From an uncultured Ruminococcus sp. (GTDB taxonomy: Bacteria > Bacillota > Clostridia > Oscillospirales > Ruminococcaceae), in assembly GCF_937915125.1 (NCBI RefSeq), contig NZ_CALDMP010000086.1:1-43639 (forward strand): DNA of 43,639 nucleotides, in the 5' to 3' direction. Each line of letters opens with the position of its first letter. The first letter of the stretch is position 1. Shown piece after piece: positions 7,037 to 13,160 of this stretch. Both the position numbers and the translations under genes were made by a program. The notes beneath the pieces are model-generated. The model was given only the letters and a program-made list of their open reading frames with translations. It made no database searches and had not been told where the DNA came from.

Positions 7037-7074
7037 AAAATGAACCGATATAAACGCACACAAAGGAGGCGCCC

Positions 7075-7938
7075 ATGCACTTTGTTAATGCCAAAGGCAT
7101 TCTCTCCGCTCAGAATGGCATGAACCTGTACCGCGGCTGTACCCACGGCTGCATCTACTGCGACAGCCGCAGCAGCTGTTACGGATTCACCCATGCTTTC
7201 GAGGATATCGAAGTCAAGCGAAATGCGCCGGAATTGTTGGAAAAAGCGCTGCGTTCCAAACGAAAAAAGTGCATGATCGGCACAGGCGCTATGTGCGATC
7301 CGTATATGCACTGTGAGGAACATCTTCGCCTCACAAGGAAGTGCCTGGAGATCATTGATCGTTATGGTTTTGGTGTTTCGATCCTCACAAAATCGACCCG
7401 GATTCTCCGGGATCTGGACTTACTCAGGAGTATTCAGGAAAAGGCAAAGTGCGTGGTACAGATGACGCTGACTACCTATGACGAGAACCTTTGCCGGATT
7501 CTGGAACCCAATGTCAGCACGACCAGAGAGCGCTTTGATGCCCTGCGTATTTTTCACGAAAACGGTATCCCTACCATTGTCTGGCTGTCACCCATTCTGC
7601 CGTATATCAACGACACCAGAGAAAACCTGGAGGGCATTCTGGACTATTGTATTCAAGCTAAGGTCTATGGCATCATTTGCTTCGGCATGGGCATGACTTT
7701 GCGTGAAGGGGATAGGGAGTATTTCTATGCAGCCCTTGACCGGCATTTTCCCGGCATGAAGGAACAATACCGCAGGAGGTATGGCAATGCTTATCAATTG
7801 CAAAGCGACCAGTGGCGGGAACTGACGGCGCTTTTTCAGGAGAAGTGCCGTGCGAATGGTATTGTATATGATATGGATGCATGTTTTCAGTATCTGCATG
7901 AACTGCCGGAAAGGTATATGCAGATGTCGTTGTTTTGA
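7075..7938 (+). CDS. SPL-like radical SAM protein
   Basis: 287 residues. The radical SAM iron-sulfur motif CxxxCxxC is visible as CTHGCIYC at residues 22-29, preceded by GMNLYRG. It is typical of the spore-photoproduct-lyase-related (Rv2578c-like) subfamily. IGTGAMCDPYMHCEE, VSILTKSTRILRD and TLTTYDENLCRILEPN follow, as in the family. The protein should bind a 4Fe-4S cluster and cleave S-adenosylmethionine; the reaction is not known for most members. It is much shorter than the true spore photoproduct lyase and is more likely a housekeeping paralogue. ATG 7075 follows AGGAGG. Confidence 0.9.
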   Translation: MHFVNAKGILSAQNGMNLYRGCTHGCIYCDSRSSCYGFTHAFEDIEVKRNAPELLEKALRSKRKKCMIGTGAMCDPYMHCEEHLRLTRKCLEIIDRYGFGVSILTKSTRILRDLDLLRSIQEKAKCVVQMTLTTYDENLCRILEPNVSTTRERFDALRIFHENGIPTIVWLSPILPYINDTRENLEGILDYCIQAKVYGIICFGMGMTLREGDREYFYAALDRHFPGMKEQYRRRYGNAYQLQSDQWRELTALFQEKCRANGIVYDMDACFQYLHELPERYMQMSLF

Positions 7939-7954
7939 ATCGCTTTTTGTATAA

Positions 7955-8119
7955 GGTCACCTCTAAAAACCCGCTCACCCGTCATCTGCGGCGCATCTTT
8001 ACGCCATCTTCCCTTTCGAAAAAACTTGAAATACATCGAGTATTCCTGCGTTTTTTCGAAAGGGAATCTGTCGCAAATCTGCACCACATCTGACGGATTC
8101 GGGGTTTTTAGAGATGCCC
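7955..8119. mobile_element. MITE-like element, family 2, copy B
   Basis: 165 bp, in opposite orientation to copy A, flanked by the 4-bp direct repeat ATAA (7951-7954 and 8120-8123). Outside the inner stem the two copies differ at few positions. In the inner 14-bp stem three paired positions are changed on both sides, so pairing is preserved (CCCTTTCGAAAAAA here). It lies between the radical SAM gene and the ribosome site of the next gene. Confidence 0.88.
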
Positions 8120-8143
8120 ATAAGAAATAGATTTGGAGGTACT

Positions 8144-8950
8144 ATGTCTAATATCGTTGAAATCACCGACTTCGCCGTTCCCGAACTGGATGTCTACGCC
8201 CGGTGTACCGAATCCCAACTGCGTCATTATTACGAACCGGAAGGCGGTATGTTTATTGCCGAAAGTCCTAAGGTTATTTTGCGTGCCCTGAACGCCGGAT
8301 ATGCGCCGGTTTCTCTGCTGCTGGAGCGAAAGCATATCGCAGGAGAAGCGCAGGAAATTATCTCCCGCTGCGGTGATATCCCTGTATTTACTGCCGAGCC
8401 GGAGGTACTGACTACGTTGACCGGCTTTCAGCTGACCCGTGGTGCACTTTGTGCCATGCGGCGTTCTGATATGCCAACAGTGGAGACAGTCTGCAAAGAC
8501 GCACGCCGGATTGCCGTTCTGGAAAACGTGGTAAATCCCACCAATGTGGGAGCCATTTTCCGTTCCGCAGCGGCACTGCATATGGATGCTGTCCTGCTGA
8601 CGCCCGGGTGCAGCGATCCCTTGTACCGGCGTGCCGCAAGGGTGAGCATGGGCACGGTGTTCCAGATTCCGTGGACATACCTGGAAAAGGATACGGACAT
8701 CGAATCATTGCACAAGCTGGATTTCCGTACCGCAGCAATGGCATTGAGTGATAATTCCATTTCTATAGACGACCCAAGGCTTATGGCAGAGGAAAAGCTT
8801 GCCGTTGTGCTGGGAACGGAGGGGGATGGACTTGCTGCCCATACTATTGCCCATTGTGATTATACCGTGCGCATCCCCATGTCCCATGGAGTGGATTCCC
8901 TGAATGTTGCGGCTGCCAGTGCAGTGGCGTTCTGGCAGCTGGGAAAATAA
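8144..8950 (+). CDS. TrmH/SpoU-family RNA methyltransferase
   Basis: Start at ATG 8144 with GGAGGT at 8135-8140; an in-frame ATG at 8114 lies inside the MITE and is rejected. About 268 residues: an N-terminal substrate-binding domain and then the SPOUT knot motifs NVVNPTNVGAIFRSA (~127-141), VLGTEGDGL (~222) and DSLNVAAASAVAFW (~250). Members 2'-O-methylate ribose in tRNA or rRNA; the target here is not determined. Only about 24 bp separate the MITE from the start codon, so the native upstream promoter may have been displaced. sfsA follows after 18 bp. Confidence 0.92.
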   Translation: MSNIVEITDFAVPELDVYARCTESQLRHYYEPEGGMFIAESPKVILRALNAGYAPVSLLLERKHIAGEAQEIISRCGDIPVFTAEPEVLTTLTGFQLTRGALCAMRRSDMPTVETVCKDARRIAVLENVVNPTNVGAIFRSAAALHMDAVLLTPGCSDPLYRRAARVSMGTVFQIPWTYLEKDTDIESLHKLDFRTAAMALSDNSISIDDPRLMAEEKLAVVLGTEGDGLAAHTIAHCDYTVRIPMSHGVDSLNVAAASAVAFWQLGK

Positions 8951-8968
8951 AAGTACGGGAGAAAAACC

Positions 8969-9667
8969 ATGAAATACAAACAAATCATTAGCGGCATTTT
9001 TCTGGAACGTCCCAACCGTTTCATTGCCCATGTGGAAATAGACGGCGTGCCGGAGATTGTTCACGTCAAAAATACAGGGCGATGCAAGGAGCTTCTTCTG
9101 TCCGGCAGTACGGTGTATCTCTCCGTTGCAGACAATCCCAGCCGCAAAACAAAATATGACCTGATTGCCGTGGAAAAACAGCGAGACGGTGCGCCGCCGC
9201 TGCTCATCAATATGGATTCCCAGATTCCCAATGCAGCTGCCGAGGAGTGGCTCAGAACGGGCACGCTCTTTTCTCCCCATGCCGTGATTCGCCGGGAAGT
9301 GACATACGGCAATTCCCGCTTTGACTTTTTTGTTACGGATGGGGAGAGAAAGGCATTTCTGGAAGTAAAGGGCGTTACGCTGGAGGAAAAGGGTATCGCC
9401 ATGTTCCCCGATGCACCGACGGAGCGTGGTGTGAAGCATCTCCGTGAACTGATACAGTGCAGGCAGGACGGCTATGAAGCCTATGTCCTGTTTGTGATCC
9501 AGATGAAAGAAATGACGGCATTTCGTCCCAATGATATGACCCATTCGGCATTCGGCGATGCACTCCGGGAGGCAGATCGGACAGGGGTGAAGATTCTTGC
9601 AATGGACTGTGCAGTAACACCGGATAGCATTGTATTGGATGAAGCGGTGCCCGTGCAGCTAGACTGA
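8969..9667 (+). CDS. sfsA: DNA/RNA nuclease SfsA
   Basis: 232 residues, the normal length of SfsA. Recognisable segments are FLERPNRFIAHVEIDG, HVKNTGRCKELL (the family's HxxNTGRxxEL box), NSRFDFF and AFLEVKGVTL (the PD-(D/E)XK-like acidic and lysine residues), FPDAPTERGVKHLREL, and MTAFRPND. SfsA is a nuclease of the PD-(D/E)XK superfamily first named for sugar-fermentation stimulation. It sits 18 bp after the TrmH-type gene, probably in one operon. Confidence 0.95.
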   Translation: MKYKQIISGIFLERPNRFIAHVEIDGVPEIVHVKNTGRCKELLLSGSTVYLSVADNPSRKTKYDLIAVEKQRDGAPPLLINMDSQIPNAAAEEWLRTGTLFSPHAVIRREVTYGNSRFDFFVTDGERKAFLEVKGVTLEEKGIAMFPDAPTERGVKHLRELIQCRQDGYEAYVLFVIQMKEMTAFRPNDMTHSAFGDALREADRTGVKILAMDCAVTPDSIVLDEAVPVQLD

Positions 9668-9681
9668 AAAAAATTATGCCC

Positions 9682-9710
9682 TTGCTTTATTTTCAATAAT
9701 GTGGTATAAT
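9682..9710 (+). promoter_or_regulatory. Promoter of the Mrp/ApbC gene
   Basis: TTGCTT (9682-9687), 17-bp spacer, TATAAT (9705-9710), about 59 bp before the start codon. Confidence 0.6.
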
Positions 9711-9768
9711 ACCCTATGCCGGAGAAATCTGGCTTGATGGAATGTCATTGCTGAAAGGAGTTTATGAT

Positions 9769-10599
9769 ATGGCAGAATGTAATCATCAGTGCAGTTCCTG
9801 TTCTTCCAGCGAAGGATGTCAGGAAAAGGAACAGAACGAACGTGCTATACAAAATACCAAAGGAATCCGCAGGGTTATCGGCGTTGTGGGCGGAAAAGGC
9901 GGCGTGGGAAAATCCCTCGTGACCAGTCTCCTTGCTATCCAGACACGCCGTCTGGGCTATGAGACAGCTGTGCTGGACGCAGATATCACCGGCCCGTCTA
10001 TTCCGAAGATTTTCGGCATCCATGACCATGCCCAGACAGAGGACGAGTGCCTGCTGCCGCACCTGGCGCAGGACGGCACAAAGATCATGTCCCTGAACCT
10101 GCTGCTGGAAAATGAGACCGACCCCGTGTTCTGGCGCGGCCCTGTGATCTCCGGCGTGGTAAAGCAATTCTGGGAAGATGTCAAGTGGGGCAATGTGGAC
10201 TTTATGTTTGTGGACATGCCGCCGGGGACCGGCGATGTGCCGCTGACGGTGTTCCAGAGTCTGCCGCTGGACGGCATTATTATCGTGTCCACACCCCAGT
10301 CTCTTGTCTCCATGATCGTGCAGAAAGCCGTTGCCATGGCGCAGCGTATGGATATTCCGGTGCTGGGCATGGTGGAGAATATGCGCTTCCTGAAATGTCC
10401 TGACTGCGGAAGGGAGATCCCGCTGTTTGGTTCTGATGATGCCGTAGACAGCACCAATGTGCCGGTGCTGGAGCGTGTCCCTCTGGATCCGAAGGTTGCC
10501 GCAGCCTGTGATGCCGGAAAGCTAGCGGAGACAGATGTACCCTATCTGGCAAAGACAGCACAACTGCTTGCCGACTCTTTCGGTGGAACGAAATCGTGA
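9769..10599 (+). CDS. Mrp/NBP35-type P-loop iron-sulfur carrier ATPase
   Basis: ATG 9769 is preceded by AAAGGAG eight bases away; ATG 9742 is in frame but has no site. About 276 residues. The N-terminus is cysteine-rich (CNHQCSSCSSSEGC), then comes a deviant Walker A GGKGGVGKS (near 45), DADITGPSIPKIFG, the MPPGTGD motif and a CPDCGRE pair that with the bridging site can hold an Fe-S cluster at the dimer interface. Mrp proteins assemble and transfer 4Fe-4S clusters to apo-enzymes. The N-terminal cysteines resemble NBP35-like forms common in anaerobes. Confidence 0.93.
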   Translation: MAECNHQCSSCSSSEGCQEKEQNERAIQNTKGIRRVIGVVGGKGGVGKSLVTSLLAIQTRRLGYETAVLDADITGPSIPKIFGIHDHAQTEDECLLPHLAQDGTKIMSLNLLLENETDPVFWRGPVISGVVKQFWEDVKWGNVDFMFVDMPPGTGDVPLTVFQSLPLDGIIIVSTPQSLVSMIVQKAVAMAQRMDIPVLGMVENMRFLKCPDCGREIPLFGSDDAVDSTNVPVLERVPLDPKVAAACDAGKLAETDVPYLAKTAQLLADSFGGTKS

Positions 10600-10730
10600 C
10601 GAATTTTTTGCCGTGCTTTTTTTGTACAGCGATTTGGAACATGATTTCGTTTTATGAAAAGTGAATCCGCAAAAATGATTTGCTTTTGAAGAAACTGGTA
10701 TCTATGGCGGTGAAAATCTGCAAAAACCGC

Positions 10731-10759
10731 TTGACAAAAGCAGAAAAATCCGTTATACT
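10731..10759 (+). promoter_or_regulatory. Promoter of the ammonium transporter gene
   Basis: TTGACA (10731-10736), 17-bp spacer, TATACT (10754-10759). The start codon is about 130 bp further on, leaving a long structured leader. Confidence 0.75.
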
Positions 10760-10768
10760 AATAACACG

Positions 10769-10823
10769 AACAGCAAAGGTGCTGGAGCGTTTGACGCCCA
10801 AAGCCTTTGCTGTTTTTTGTTTT
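10769..10823 (+). promoter_or_regulatory. Leader attenuator of amt
   Basis: Between promoter and gene, AACAGCAAAGG (10769-10779) pairs with CCTTTGCTGTT (10804-10814), and a run of T follows directly. The loop folds further (GCT/AGC, GG/CC, GCG/CGC around a TTTGA loop). An intrinsic terminator inside a leader implies regulated read-through, for example by an ANTAR-type or other RNA-binding antiterminator. The regulator is not visible here. I could not match it to a known riboswitch. Confidence 0.65.
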
Positions 10824-10890
10824 GCATACCCGGCAGCAGAAAGGTACCGCTGTTCGCTGAGGAAATAACATCATGGAGAGGTGCATTATC

Positions 10891-12609
10891 ATGGATGAAA
10901 CAACAATTCTGGAAATGATAGGCGGCGAAGTATACGGCGTCTGGTTCTTAGTCGGTGCGGCACTGGTATTCTTTATGCAGTGCGGCTTTGCAATGGTAGA
11001 GGCTGGATTTACCAGAGCAAAAAATACCGGTAATATCATTATGAAAAACCTCATGGATTTCTGTCTCGGTACAGTGGTATTTATCCTGATCGGTTTCGGA
11101 CTTCTGTGTGGCGAAGATCTGGTTGGTTTTATTGGCAAGCCAGGATTTGACATTTTCTCGGATTATGCTAATTTTGACTGGTCAAGCTTCGTATTTAACC
11201 TGGTATTCTGTGCAACAACGGCAACGATCGTTTCCGGTTCTATGGCAGAACGTACCAAGTTTGCATCCTATTGTATTTATTCCGTTGTCCTGTCTGCGGT
11301 TATTTATCCGGTGGAAGCGCACTGGGTATGGGGCGGCGGCTGGCTGTCTCAGCTGGCAACACCGTTCCACGACTTTGCAGGTTCCGGCGTCATCCACATG
11401 GTCGGCGGTCTGTCTGCATTGATCGGTGCTGCGATCCTCGGACCCCGTATTGGTAAATTTACCAAGACAAAGGACGGCAAGGTAAAAGTAAACGCAATTC
11501 CGGGTCACTCTATTACCATTGGTGCGCTGGGCTGCTTCATTCTGTGGTTCGGCTGGTACGGCTTCAACGGTGCTGCTGCTACTTCTGTAGATCAGCTGGG
11601 CTCCATCTTCCTGACCACAACCATTGCACCGGCAGTTGCAACTGTTGTCTGCATGATCTTCACTTGGGTAAAGTACGGAAAGCCGGATGTTTCCATGTGT
11701 CTGAATGCTTCGCTGGCTGGTCTGGTTGCAATCACCGCAGGATGCGATGTACTGGATGGACTTGGCGCAGTTATCGTTGGTGTTGTTTCCGGTTTCTTGG
11801 TATGCTTCGGTGTATGGTTCCTGGATTATGTGCTGCACATTGATGACCCGGTAGGTGCTGTTGCAGTACATTTCTTCAACGGTCTGTGGGGTGTCATTGC
11901 AGTAGGTCTCTTCGCAACCACATCTGCACCTCAGAGCGCTTGCTCCGGTCTGTTCTATGGCGGCGGCTTCGCACTCCTGGGAACACAGCTGCTGGGTGTT
12001 CTGTGCATCCTGGCATGGACGGCGGTCATGATCACCATCACATTCCTGATCATTAAGCACACCATGGGACTTCGTGCTTCTGCGGAAGAGGAGGTTCTGG
12101 GTCTGGATATCACCGAGCACGACCTTCAGTCCGCTTATGCAGACTTCATGCCGTCTACTGCTGCAGTTGCTTCTGAGGCTGCCGATGCAGCTGCAACCGG
12201 TGTTACCATTCCGGAATCCGAAATGATCGTAAAGCCGGCAAACGGCGGCAAGGCAAAGCTCACCAAGATCTCCATCATGTGCAATCCGGAGAAACTGGAT
12301 GCACTCCAGGCAACACTGGCTTCTATGGGCGTCAATGGTGTAACTGTGACACATGTTATGGGCTATGGCTCCCAGAAGGGCAACTCGTCCTATTATCGTG
12401 GCGTCAAGACCGAGGGTACAAAGCTTCTCAAGAAGGTCAAGGTAGAAGCAGTTGTGGCAAAGATCCCGCCGCAGAAGATCATCGATGCTGTGAAGAAGGT
12501 TCTGTATACCGGTCAGATCGGCGACGGCAAGATCTTTGTATACGATGTAGAGGATGTTGTAAAGATCCGTACCGGCGAAACCGGATACGATGCTTTGCAG
12601 GATATCTGA
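10891..12609 (+). CDS. amt: Ammonium transporter fused to a P-II signalling domain
   Basis: ATG 10891 follows GGAGAGG. 572 residues. Residues ~1-400 are an Amt/Mep channel with about eleven membrane helices: FFMQCGFAMVEAGFTRAKN, VEAHWVWGGGWL, FAGSGVIHMVGG, WFGWYGFNG and the late AVHFFNGLWGV histidine region. After a linker rich in Ala, Glu and Ser (~405-450), residues ~455-572 form a complete P-II protein. It has KLTKISIMCNPEKLDAL, the T-loop GYGSQKGNSSYYRG (equivalent of the uridylylated Tyr kept), a B-loop TGQIGDGKIFVYDV and the C-loop RIRT-like KIRTGETG. P-II normally blocks AmtB as a separate GlnK trimer; here blocker and channel are one chain. Such fusions occur in some Clostridia. Confidence 0.95.
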   Translation: MDETTILEMIGGEVYGVWFLVGAALVFFMQCGFAMVEAGFTRAKNTGNIIMKNLMDFCLGTVVFILIGFGLLCGEDLVGFIGKPGFDIFSDYANFDWSSFVFNLVFCATTATIVSGSMAERTKFASYCIYSVVLSAVIYPVEAHWVWGGGWLSQLATPFHDFAGSGVIHMVGGLSALIGAAILGPRIGKFTKTKDGKVKVNAIPGHSITIGALGCFILWFGWYGFNGAAATSVDQLGSIFLTTTIAPAVATVVCMIFTWVKYGKPDVSMCLNASLAGLVAITAGCDVLDGLGAVIVGVVSGFLVCFGVWFLDYVLHIDDPVGAVAVHFFNGLWGVIAVGLFATTSAPQSACSGLFYGGGFALLGTQLLGVLCILAWTAVMITITFLIIKHTMGLRASAEEEVLGLDITEHDLQSAYADFMPSTAAVASEAADAAATGVTIPESEMIVKPANGGKAKLTKISIMCNPEKLDALQATLASMGVNGVTVTHVMGYGSQKGNSSYYRGVKTEGTKLLKKVKVEAVVAKIPPQKIIDAVKKVLYTGQIGDGKIFVYDVEDVVKIRTGETGYDALQDI

Positions 12610-12655
12610 GATTTGTTGAAATAATCAGAAAAAGAGAGAAAAGGATACTTTGATG

Positions 12656-12706
12656 AAAAACAGACGGTGCAGTACGGTGATTCCGTGCAGTACCGTCTGT
12701 TTTTCT
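12656..12706 (+). terminator. Strong terminator after amt
   Basis: A 13-bp perfect stem (12656-12668 with 12692-12704), an inner stem, an A-run before and a T-run after. It can act in both directions. Confidence 0.85.
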
Positions 12707-12782
12707 GTATTGTCAATTTGACAAAAACAATCTGTATTTTCTGGCAGTTTTGCCGAAATCTACGAGAATTTCCTGTGCACTA

Positions 12783-12811
12783 TTTACATTATCAACGGGA
12801 TATGGTACAAT
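12783..12811 (+). promoter_or_regulatory. Promoter of the yerC-cellulase operon
   Basis: TTTACA (12783-12788), 17-bp spacer, TACAAT (12806-12811), 40 bp before the first start codon. No separate promoter is apparent for the cellulase gene that overlaps the end of the first gene. Confidence 0.6.
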
Positions 12812-12851
12812 ATGAACAGCAATTAGAATGGAAAGGATGTGGTGACTGCGC

Positions 12852-13160
12852 ATGAAGAAAGAACGACAGGAGACAGACCAGGAAGCATTGTTCGAAGCGG
12901 TTCTGGCACTTCGCACAGCGGACGAATGCTATGCTTTTTTTAAGGACCTCTGTACCTATCAGGAACTGAACGCCATGGCACAGCGGCTTCAGGTGGCAAA
13001 AATGCTGCATAACGGTCATGTATTTCACGACATTGTGGAGGAGACCGGTGCCAGTACAGCAACCATCAGCCGGGTGAACCGTGCCATCAAAGACGGATGC
13101 AACGGATATCAGATCATTTTCGACCGAATCCAGAATGAAACAGAAAGGAAAGAACCATGA
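12852..13160 (+). CDS. YerC/YecD-type TrpR-like regulator
   Basis: 102 residues. The TrpR-superfamily helix bundle is clear: ALRTADECYAFFKDLCTYQE, MAQRLQVAKML and the HTH DIVEETGASTATISRVNRAI. YerC/YecD proteins bind DNA; no aromatic amino-acid genes are nearby. The final TGA overlaps the ATG of the GH9 cellulase gene (ATGA), so translation of the two is coupled. That pairing suggests control of cellulase expression, or only shared transcription. Confidence 0.92.
   Translation: MKKERQETDQEALFEAVLALRTADECYAFFKDLCTYQELNAMAQRLQVAKMLHNGHVFHDIVEETGASTATISRVNRAIKDGCNGYQIIFDRIQNETERKEP

Noticed and set aside
8114..8143. ATG start giving 10 extra residues to the TrmH-like protein
   Set aside because: It lies in the MITE and before the GGAGGT that serves ATG 8144.
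10769..10823. Glutamine riboswitch in the amt leader
   Set aside because: I could not find its conserved core; the sequence supports only a terminator hairpin with internal structure.
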